Shown here: positions 57,279-63,106 of the stretch, piece after piece
Position numbering within the stretch: position 1 is the first letter of the stretch
How the letters are laid out: every line of letters begins with the position of its first letter
Source of the DNA: Rhodopseudomonas palustris
GTDB taxonomy: Bacteria; Pseudomonadota; Alphaproteobacteria; Rhizobiales; Xanthobacteraceae
DNA: 63,106 nucleotides
Assembly (NCBI GenBank): GCA_016215605.1
Contig: JACRJB010000009.1
Coordinates: forward strand, 1 to 63,106
Direction of reading: 5' to 3'
The notes under the pieces: model-generated
What the model was told of the DNA's origin: nothing
Seen by the model: only the letters and a program-made list of their open reading frames with translations
The model's database searches: none
Position numbers and translations under genes: made by a program

Positions 57279-57806
57279 ATGTCCATCTCTAGACTGTTCG
57301 GTGTCGCCACGGTTGCGCTGGTCGCTTCGTTCGCGAACGCAAACGCGCAGCAGCGGCTGCAGATCGGTGTGCTCGAGTGCGCCGGCGGCCCGAACGTCGG
57401 CTACGTCGTCGGCTCGACCACCGAACTGGAATGCGTGTTCAAGACCGACGGCCGCCGGCCCGAGCCCTACGTGGCCCGCCTGCAGCGCATCGGCCTCGAT
57501 CTCGGCTTCACCCAGAACACCGGTGTCGCCTGGGCGGTCTATGCGCCGACCCAGCGGCTCGGCCGCGGCGATCTGGCCGGCAGCTACGGCGGCGTCGGCG
57601 CCAATGCGTCGTTCGGCGTCGGCGTCGGCAGCAACCTGCTGGTCGGCGGCTCGGCGAATTCGTTCGCGCTGCAGCCCCTCAGCTTCCAGGGCCAGACCGG
57701 CCTGAACGCCACCGCCGGCATCGTCGACGTGCAGCTCCGCCCGGCCGATCTCGGCCCGCAGCGGAAGTATCGCAAGCACAAGCGTCATCATCGCCATCAC
57801 CGCTGA
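57279..57806 (+). CDS. exported DUF992 protein, paralogue 1
   Basis: A 175-residue DUF992 protein. Signal peptide MSISRLFGVATVALVASFAN with cleavage after NAQ. The family's core follows: RLQIGVLECAGGPNVGYVVG, TELECVFKTDG, DLGFTQNTGVAWAVYAPTQR and VGVGSNLLVGGSANSFALQP, ending in a strand-rich part. The final 20 residues (KYRKHKRHHRHHR) are very basic and histidine-rich, absent from the second paralogue, and could bind metal or nucleic acid. A strong terminator follows. DUF992 proteins are periplasmic and of unknown role. Confidence 0.88.
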   Translation: MSISRLFGVATVALVASFANANAQQRLQIGVLECAGGPNVGYVVGSTTELECVFKTDGRRPEPYVARLQRIGLDLGFTQNTGVAWAVYAPTQRLGRGDLAGSYGGVGANASFGVGVGSNLLVGGSANSFALQPLSFQGQTGLNATAGIVDVQLRPADLGPQRKYRKHKRHHRHHR

Positions 57807-57834
57807 TCGCTTCGGCGAGACGCAATCGTGACGG

Positions 57835-57861
57835 AAGGGCCCGCGCATCGCGGGCCCTTTT
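57835..57861 (+). terminator. rho-independent terminator of the first DUF992 gene
   Basis: AAGGGCCCGCG and CGCGGGCCCTT pair around the loop CAT and are followed by TTTTGTTTT, a classical intrinsic terminator, 28 bases after the stop. Confidence 0.85.
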
Positions 57862-58051
57862 GTTTTGGGGGCTGCGGCGGTCGGTCGCCGGCCTGTCATT
57901 GAAGATTCGCCGATGCTGTGACTAGATGCCGGCAGGCGTGCTTCTGCGTTGTGCGCTTGGCTGATCCGCGCCGGCCGCATTACCGGCACCAACCGCCTCG
58001 ACTGTCTGCACCGACCCGTCTGCATCCCATCGTTGAATCGGAGACTTTCTC

Positions 58052-58522
58052 ATGCGCCGCTTTTCGCTTCTGCTCGGTATCGCCGCTTCGCTGGTCGTCA
58101 GCATTGCCCATGCGCAGCAGTCACGCGTGCAGATCGGCGTGCTGGAGTGCCGCGGCGGCGCCAGCACCGGCTTCATCGTCGGCTCGGTGACCAATCTCGG
58201 CTGCGTGCTGCGCTCCGACGGTCGCCCCGATACGCCCTACGTCGCCACCATCCGCAAGGTCGGCCTCGACCTTGGTATCACCCAGGAGACCGCGCTGGCC
58301 TGGGGCGTGTTCGCGCCGGTCGAACGCTTCGGCCCCGGCGACCTCGCCGGTAACTACGCCGGGGCGCAGGGCTCGGCGTCGGTCGGCGTCGGCCTCGGCG
58401 CCAACGTGCTGGTCGGCGGATCGGCCAACTCGATCGCGCTGCAGCCGCTCAGCCTGCAGGGCCAGACCGGCCTCAACGTCGCGGTCGGCCTGCAGGAGCT
58501 CGAGCTGCGTCCGGGCCGCTAA
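58052..58522 (+). CDS. exported DUF992 protein, paralogue 2
   Basis: A 156-residue DUF992 protein with signal peptide MRRFSLLLGIAASLVVSIAH, cleavage after HAQ. The mature sequence follows the first paralogue closely: RVQIGVLECRGGASTGFIVG, NLGCVLRSDG, DLGITQETALAWGVFAPVER and VGLGANVLVGGSANSIALQP. It lacks the basic, histidine-rich tail. Cysteines match in position between the two. An independent terminator separates them, so the duplicate has its own promoter and probably its own regulation. Confidence 0.88.
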   Translation: MRRFSLLLGIAASLVVSIAHAQQSRVQIGVLECRGGASTGFIVGSVTNLGCVLRSDGRPDTPYVATIRKVGLDLGITQETALAWGVFAPVERFGPGDLAGNYAGAQGSASVGVGLGANVLVGGSANSIALQPLSLQGQTGLNVAVGLQELELRPGR

Positions 58523-58534
58523 CTAACCGTGTGC

Positions 58535-58559
58535 TGCGACGCAATGCGCGTGCGTCGCA
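58535..58559. terminator. hairpin after the second DUF992 gene
   Basis: TGCGACGCA and TGCGTCGCA pair perfectly around a seven-base loop, 12 bases after the stop. No clear U tract follows. Confidence 0.55.
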
Positions 58560-58702
58560 ATGACGATTTGTCGCTGTCCTTGATCCTGCTCAAGGGCGGC
58601 GTGGAAGCTTCGTAATTTTTCGCGCTTGCCAAGCGGCGAGGCTGCTGAAAGCATTGCCTCGCCGACCCAATCAAGGGCCGAGCTCCAGAGAAGGAGGCGG
58701 CG

Positions 58703-60754
58703 ATGGGACAAGACCTCAGAAGTCCCCGCGGTCCCCGGTGCATCGCACTGGTGGGCCCATTCCAAAGCGGAAAAACCACACTACTCGAAGCGATCCTCGC
58801 GCGCACCGGCGCGGTGCCGCGCGCCGGTTCGGTCGACGCCGGCACCTCGTTTGGTGACTCCAGCGCCGAGGCGCGTCACCACAAGATGGGGCTCAGCCTC
58901 ACCGCGGCGACCACGCAGTTCATGGGAGAGACCTACACGTTCCTCGATTGTCCGGGCTCCGTCGAGTTCGCGCACGACATGCGCGCCGCGCTGCCCGCCG
59001 TCGATGCCGCCGTCGTGGTGTGCGAGGCCGACGAGCGCAAGCTGCCGCAGCTGCAGCTGATCCTGCGCGAACTCGAAGACCTCGGGATTCCCCGCTTCCT
59101 GTTCCTCAACAAGATCGACCGCGCCAGCAAGCGCATTCGCGAAGTGCTCGACAGTCTGCAGCCGGCCTCGCGGATTCCGCTGGTGCTGCGCCAGATTCCG
59201 ATCTGGAACGGCGAACTGATCGCCGGCTATGTCGATCTCGCGCTGGAACGCGCCTTCGTCTATCGCGAGCACAAACCCTCCGAAGTGATCGAACTCGAGG
59301 GCGGCGATCTCGATCGCGAGAAGGAAGCCCGCTTCTCGATGCTGGAGAAGCTCGCCGATCACGACGACGCGCTGATGGAGCAGTTGCTCGAAGACATCCC
59401 GCCGCCGCGCGATGCGGTGTTCGACGATCTCGCGCGCGAACTCCGCGAAGGCGTGATCTGCCCGGTGCTGCTCGGCTCGGCCTTGCGCGAGAACGGCGTG
59501 ATGCGGCTGTTGAAGGCGCTGCGCCACGAAGCCCCCGACGTCGCCGAAACCGCGTCGCGGCTCGGCGTCACCTCGTCCAAGGAGGCGGTAGGCTACGTGC
59601 TGAAGACCACGCATCTGCAGCACGGCGGCAAGCTGTCGCTGGCCCGGGTGTTCGCCGGCACGCTCAGTGACGGCGACACCGTGCACGCCTCGTCCGGCGA
59701 GGCGGCGCGGGTGTCGGGCATCCACACCGCCAATGGCGGGCCCGACAGCAAGCGGTCGTCGGCCGTGGCCGGTGACGTCGTCGCGCTCGGCAAGCTCGAC
59801 GCCATCAAGACCGGCGACACCTTCGGCAACGGCAAGGCCGCGCCGTCGGCGCTGGTCGCAATCGCCGCGACGCCGCCGGTGCTGGCGATGGCGCTCGCCG
59901 CCGCGGACCGCAAGGACGACGTCAAGCTCGGCCAGTCGCTGCAGCGACTGTCCGAGGAAGACCCGTCGCTGACCGTGATCCACGATCCGCAGACCCACGA
60001 CATCGTGCTGTGGGGCCAGGGCGAGATGCATCTGCGCGTCGCGCTGGAGCGGCTCAAGGACCGCTACGGCGTCAGCGTGAAGTCGCATCCGCCGGCGATC
60101 GGCTATCGCGAGACCATCCGCAAGGCGGTCACCCAGCGCGGCCGGCACAAGAAGCAGTCGGGCGGCCACGGCCAGTTCGGCGACGTGGTGCTGGAGGTGA
60201 AGCCGCTGCCGCGCGGCGAGGGCTTCGTCTTCGCCGAGACCGTGGTCGGCGGCGCGGTGCCGCGCAACTACATCGGCGCGGTCGAGGAGGGGGCGGCCGA
60301 CGGCCTGCGTGCGGGCCCGCTCGGCTTCCCGGTGGTCGACGTCCACGTCACCCTGACCGACGGCTCGTATCACAGCGTCGATTCCTCGGATCAGGCGTTC
60401 CGCACCGCGGCGCGGATCGGCATCACCGAGGCGCTGCCGCAGTGCCAGCCGGTGCTGCTGGAGCCGATCCACAATGTCGAGATCGTCTGCCCGACCGAGG
60501 CCACCGCCAAGGTCAACGCCATCCTGTCCGGACGGCGCGGCCAGATCCTCGGCTTCGACACCCGCGAAGGCTGGACCGGCTGGGACGTGGTTCGCGCCAC
60601 CATGCCGGAGGCGGAGATCGGCGACCTGATCGTCGAGCTGCGCTCGGCCACCGCCGGCGCCGGCGGCTTCACCCGGACCTTCGACCACATGGCCGAAGTC
60701 ACCGGCCGCACCGCCGACCAGATCATCGCCGCGCATCGCCAGGTCGCGGCCTGA
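58703..60754 (+). CDS. elongation factor G-like GTPase
   Basis: A 683-residue EF-G paralogue with the full domain order: G domain, domain II (about 285-370), III, IV (QSGGHGQFGDVVLEVKPLPR) and V. The G domain is changed at key points: G1 reads GPFQSGKTT (18-26) where EF-G has AHxDAGKTT, and G3 reads DCPGSVEF (81-88) where EF-G has DTPGHVDF, with Ser85 in place of the catalytic histidine. G4 NKID (135-138) is kept. The usual switch I threonine region is short. So GTP binding is likely but hydrolysis is probably slow or uses another residue. Proteins like this (called FusA2 or EF-G-like) have unclear jobs in stress or ribosome rescue. Confidence 0.9.
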   Translation: MGQDLRSPRGPRCIALVGPFQSGKTTLLEAILARTGAVPRAGSVDAGTSFGDSSAEARHHKMGLSLTAATTQFMGETYTFLDCPGSVEFAHDMRAALPAVDAAVVVCEADERKLPQLQLILRELEDLGIPRFLFLNKIDRASKRIREVLDSLQPASRIPLVLRQIPIWNGELIAGYVDLALERAFVYREHKPSEVIELEGGDLDREKEARFSMLEKLADHDDALMEQLLEDIPPPRDAVFDDLARELREGVICPVLLGSALRENGVMRLLKALRHEAPDVAETASRLGVTSSKEAVGYVLKTTHLQHGGKLSLARVFAGTLSDGDTVHASSGEAARVSGIHTANGGPDSKRSSAVAGDVVALGKLDAIKTGDTFGNGKAAPSALVAIAATPPVLAMALAAADRKDDVKLGQSLQRLSEEDPSLTVIHDPQTHDIVLWGQGEMHLRVALERLKDRYGVSVKSHPPAIGYRETIRKAVTQRGRHKKQSGGHGQFGDVVLEVKPLPRGEGFVFAETVVGGAVPRNYIGAVEEGAADGLRAGPLGFPVVDVHVTLTDGSYHSVDSSDQAFRTAARIGITEALPQCQPVLLEPIHNVEIVCPTEATAKVNAILSGRRGQILGFDTREGWTGWDVVRATMPEAEIGDLIVELRSATAGAGGFTRTFDHMAEVTGRTADQIIAAHRQVAA

Positions 60755-60771
60755 TCGGCACCTGCTGCCAA

Positions 60772-60977
60772 CCTCTCCCCGCATTGCGGGGAGAGGTCGG
60801 AAATCGCGCGGAGCGCGAATTCCGGGTGAGGGGCATGGCACTGCGCCGCGTTGTCCGCGGCGCATCGGGTCGCGCTGATCCTGCCGAGCACTCATTCCCC
60901 TCGCGCGTTTCGCCCTGCGCAAAGCCGTGCCCGGCCCCTCACCCCGACCCTCTCCCCGCAAAAGGGCGGGGAGAGGG
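60772..60977. repeat. palindromic intergenic repeat, CCTCTCCCCGC family
   Basis: CCTCTCCCCGCATTGCGGGGAGAGG forms a hairpin at the left, and CCCTCTCCCCGC...GCGGGGAGAGGG one at the right; between them GGTGAGGGGCATGGC and GTGCCCGGCCCCTCACC pair. It takes up most of the 362-base gap before the XRE gene (60755-61116). Confidence 0.8.
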
Positions 60978-61027
60978 AGTGCTGCCACCGCTTTGCCGAC
61001 CAGCACGCGTCGACGGTCGTTAGAGAC

Positions 61028-61070
61028 AAAACGGCTTCAATGATGTTCCATGCATCATTGAAGCCGTTTT
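61028..61070. terminator. 18-base-pair perfect hairpin with A and T tracts
   Basis: AAAACGGCTTCAATGATG (61028-61045) is fully complementary to 61053-61070, with a seven-base loop. AAAA at one side and TTTT at the other make it a two-way intrinsic terminator. It is AT-rich against its surroundings. It lies 46 bases ahead of the XRE regulator gene and could instead be that regulator's own operator. Confidence 0.6.
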
Positions 61071-61116
61071 ATATTTGCGGTAGCCGATAGGGCGAACCTC
61101 GAGACGGGAAGCTCGC

Positions 61117-61395
61117 TTGATCACCTCCGCTCAGATGCGCGCCGCGCGGGCGCTGCTCGGCATCGACCAGCGCACCCTGGCGAAACTCGCCGGGGTGTCG
61201 GTGCCGACCATCCAGCGGATGGAGGCGAGCGGCGGCAATGTCCGCGGCATCGTCGAGTCGCTGACGCGGGTGGTCGACGCACTCAACCGCGCCGGCGTCG
61301 AGCTGATCGGCGAGAACGCCCGCAGCGACGATGGCGGACGCGGGGTTCGGCTGAGACAGCCGACGCCGCCGCCCAGCGAGAGGGCCGAGCCGTGA
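61117..61395 (+). CDS. XRE-family transcriptional regulator
   Basis: A 92-residue DNA-binding protein with one helix-turn-helix: MRAARALLGIDQRTLAKLAG, then VSVPTIQRMEASGGNVRGIV. This form, with a short second part (VDALNRAGVELIGENARSDD), is common in Rhizobiales and does not come with a toxin in the usual way. The TTG at 61117 is preferred as start because family members begin six residues before MRAAR; an ATG at 61135 is the alternative. Its end overlaps the GTG of aroE (GTGA), so it may be co-expressed with it. Confidence 0.85.
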   Translation: MITSAQMRAARALLGIDQRTLAKLAGVSVPTIQRMEASGGNVRGIVESLTRVVDALNRAGVELIGENARSDDGGRGVRLRQPTPPPSERAEP

Positions 61396-62249
61396 CCCAG
61401 CACCCGCCCCGCAGCGAAGCCCACATCGCCGCCTGTCTGATCGGCTGGCCGGCGGCGCATTCGCGCTCTCCGCTGATCCATCATTACTGGCTGCGCAAGC
61501 TCGGCATCGAGGGCGGCTATTCGATCGAGTCGGTGCCGCCGGAAGGCTTCGCCGAATTCGTCCTGAACCTGCGGACGCACGGCTACAGCGGCGCCAACGT
61601 CACCATCCCGCACAAGGAACGCGCGCTGCAGCTGACGCAGCCGGACGAACGCGCTCGCGCGGTCGGCGCCGCCAACACGCTGTACTACGACGGCGACGTG
61701 CTGCGCTCGACCAACACCGACGTCGAAGGCTTCATCGACAATCTCGACGCCAGCGCGCCGGGCTGGGATCGCACGCCGCACGCCGTGGTGCTCGGCGCCG
61801 GCGGATCGTCGCGCGCGGTGGTGTTCGGCCTGCTGGAGCGCGGCATCCAGCGCATCGCGTTGGCCAACCGCTCGATCGAGCGCGCCCGCGCGCTCGCCGA
61901 TCTGTTCGGCGAACGGGTGGTGCCGATCGCCTGGACCGATGCGCCGGCGGCGCTGCCGGGCGCCGGGCTGCTGGTCAACACCACCTCGCTCGGCATGAAG
62001 GGCCAGCCGTCGCTCGATCTCGACCTCGAGCCGCTGCCGGCCGACGCCGTCGTCGCCGATCTGGTCTATGTGCCGCTGCAGACCGAGCTGCTCGCCGAGG
62101 CGCGCGGCCGCGGCCTGCGCACCGCGGACGGCCTCGGCATGCTGCTGCATCAGGCGGTGCGCGGCTTCGAATTGTGGTTCGGCGCGCGGCCCCACGTCAC
62201 CGCCGAGCTGCGCGAACTGGTCGAGGCTGACCTGCTCGCGCATACGTGA
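61392..62249 (+). CDS. aroE: shikimate dehydrogenase
   Basis: A 285-residue enzyme reducing 3-dehydroshikimate to shikimate with NADPH, in aromatic amino acid synthesis. The shikimate site has LIGWPAAHSRSPLIHHYWLR, SGANVTIPHKERAL (catalytic lysine) and NTDVEGFI (catalytic aspartate); the NADPH loop is VLGAGGSSRAVVFGL with NRSIERARAL. The end has TADGLGMLLHQAVRGFELWF. Start is a GTG overlapping the regulator's stop. Length is normal. Coupling to an XRE gene is unusual, as aroE commonly sits with coaE and maf in this class. Confidence 0.94.
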   Translation: MTQHPPRSEAHIAACLIGWPAAHSRSPLIHHYWLRKLGIEGGYSIESVPPEGFAEFVLNLRTHGYSGANVTIPHKERALQLTQPDERARAVGAANTLYYDGDVLRSTNTDVEGFIDNLDASAPGWDRTPHAVVLGAGGSSRAVVFGLLERGIQRIALANRSIERARALADLFGERVVPIAWTDAPAALPGAGLLVNTTSLGMKGQPSLDLDLEPLPADAVVADLVYVPLQTELLAEARGRGLRTADGLGMLLHQAVRGFELWFGARPHVTAELRELVEADLLAHT

Positions 62250-62308
62250 AGGTAACGAGACGGCGTTCTCGGCGTAGACCCGACGGGGCCTCGCTGGAGA
62301 ACTTGCCG

Positions 62309-62932
62309 ATGTCGTTTCGTTTTTCTGTCACCCGTCCGCTCGCCGTCGCTGTCGCGCTCGGTCTGTCGATCTCAGCCGCCGCCGCGCAGCAATCGCCGAC
62401 GCCCACCAAGGTGCGCGGCGAGATCGAGCGGGTCGACGGCGACAGCCTCGCGGTGAAGTCGCGCAGCGGGCAGGACGTCAGGCTGCAGCTCGCGCCCGAC
62501 GCCAAGGTCGCCGGCATCGCGCCGATCGCGCTGTCCGAGGTCAAGCCGGGCTCGTTCATCGGCGCCACCACCGTTCCGGGACCGAACGGCGCGCACAACG
62601 CCGTCGAAATTCACATCTTCCCCGAAGCGATGCGCGGCACCGGCGAAGGCTCGCGCGCCTGGGACCTCGGCCCCAACAGCACGATGACCAACGCCACCGT
62701 CGATCAGTCGGTCGCCAGCAACGACGGCAGAACGGTGACGGTGAAGTACAAGGGCGGCGAGAAGGTCATCACCGTGACGCCGAAGACCCAGGTGGTGACC
62801 TACGTGCCGGCCGACAAGTCGGATCTGAAGCAGGGCGCCAAGATCATCGCCTTCGGCAAGACGCTGCCCGACGGCTCGTTCCAGACCAGCCGCATCGCCG
62901 TCGGCCGCGACGGAATCACGCCGCCGATGTGA
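62309..62932 (+). CDS. exported protein with DUF5666-like repeats
   Basis: A 207-residue protein. Signal peptide MSFRFSVTRPLAVAVALGLS with cleavage after AAAA/AQQ. The mature part has two similar OB-like halves: VRGEIERVDGDSLAVKSRSG with VKPGSFIGATTV, and NDGRTVTVKYKGGEKVITVT with LKQGAKIIAFGKTLPDG. Such repeated beta-units are seen in DUF5666 proteins. The ATG at 62309 follows GGAGAA; the frame's first part is basic low-complexity. A metal-binding or periplasmic sensing role is possible, not shown. Confidence 0.75.
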   Translation: MSFRFSVTRPLAVAVALGLSISAAAAQQSPTPTKVRGEIERVDGDSLAVKSRSGQDVRLQLAPDAKVAGIAPIALSEVKPGSFIGATTVPGPNGAHNAVEIHIFPEAMRGTGEGSRAWDLGPNSTMTNATVDQSVASNDGRTVTVKYKGGEKVITVTPKTQVVTYVPADKSDLKQGAKIIAFGKTLPDGSFQTSRIAVGRDGITPPM

Positions 62933-62979
62933 CGGGCGTTGCATCATCCTGTCGACATCGTACTGAGTCCTCATCCTGA

Positions 62980-63106
62980 GAGTCTGACTCAAAACTTGTC
63001 GTTATTTTGCGAGCCTTGCGAGACGGTGGGTCAGGAGGCGGAAGTGGGCGATCAGGAGCCAGGCGGTCGCCGAAGCGATGGATTGCTCGAAGTCTTTGCT
63101 GAGGCG
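62980..63106 (-). mobile_element. IS5-family insertion sequence, copy 2, left end only
   Basis: The 127 bases from GAGTCTGACT to the window edge equal bases 2-128, in the same orientation. The element is preceded by CCTCATCCTGA, giving target triplet TGA, within a half palindrome (62966-62979) of the CTCAGGATGAGG family. The rest of the copy is outside the window, or does not exist separately if the identity reflects a contig end. Confidence 0.85.
63002..63106 (-). CDS. IS5-family transposase, C-terminal part cut by the window edge
   Basis: The last 34 codons and stop of a transposase identical to the one at 24-866 (from RLSKDFEQSIASATAW to RLARLAK). The upstream portion, with the catalytic residues, lies beyond the window. 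Confidence 0.85.
   Translation of the reverse strand, partial: RLSKDFEQSIASATAWLLIAHFRLLTHRLARLAK

Overview
The window is a GC-rich, densely coded chromosomal stretch of an alphaproteobacterium of the Nitrobacteraceae (Bradyrhizobiaceae). Rhodopseudomonas is the closest guess. The reasons are the gene content (SciP and FlbD flagellar control, an amide/urea uptake set with formamidase, a Hyf-type membrane complex, DUF992 and DUF1153 proteins), the codon bias, and several families of palindromic intergenic repeats typical of this group. Species is not provable from the sequence alone.

Layout. An IS5-family element opens the window (2-934) and the first 127 bases of a second, same-orientation copy close it (62980-63106). 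The first and last 128 bases of the window are identical. Next come an acyl-CoA ligase-like gene (988-2496, minus) and a tight five-gene cluster of alanine-rich, amphipathic and small membrane proteins (2816-5925), followed by a BrkB/YihY membrane protein. From 7153 to 18705 lies an amide/urea system: a LuxR-type response regulator and a hybrid histidine kinase whose N-terminal half is an NCS1-type permease, transcribed divergently from a five-gene ABC importer, formamidase and FmdB. After cobS, 20128-27269 encodes a six-subunit Hyf/complex I-like membrane assembly whose large subunit lacks most NiFe-binding cysteines, so it is probably an energy-converting hydrogenase-related (Ehr) complex rather than a hydrogenase.

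27629-33637 holds a small exported protein, a P-type cation ATPase, a tandem universal stress protein and an FAD-linked oxidase. 34134-39696 is a flagellar/cell-cycle block: sciP, then fliF, fliG, fliH, fliN and flbD. The rest is mixed: small hypothetical proteins, a transglutaminase-like protein, a RecD-like helicase, an orthocaspase with a peptidoglycan-binding tail, a methyltransferase, Dps, a thioesterase, a HAD phosphatase, a DnaB-like ATPase, an aldo/keto reductase, PlsC, a PQQ-type sugar dehydrogenase, a GST, an aspartate aminotransferase, two tandem DUF992 proteins, an EF-G-like GTPase, an XRE regulator, shikimate dehydrogenase and a DUF5666-type exported protein.

How the parts may work together. 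The permease-kinase and its regulator probably sense an amide- or nucleobase-like nitrogen compound and switch on the divergent importer and formamidase; a direct repeat sits between the two units. SciP and FlbD are both known to time flagellar genes in Caulobacter, and palindromes and CtrA-like half sites lie ahead of fliF. Matches to the EcfG general-stress promoter (GGAAC-N16-CGTT) precede dps (perfect), the 2816-5925 cluster and a DUF486 gene (one mismatch each), suggesting a shared stress regulon. No tRNA, rRNA or CRISPR array was recognised.
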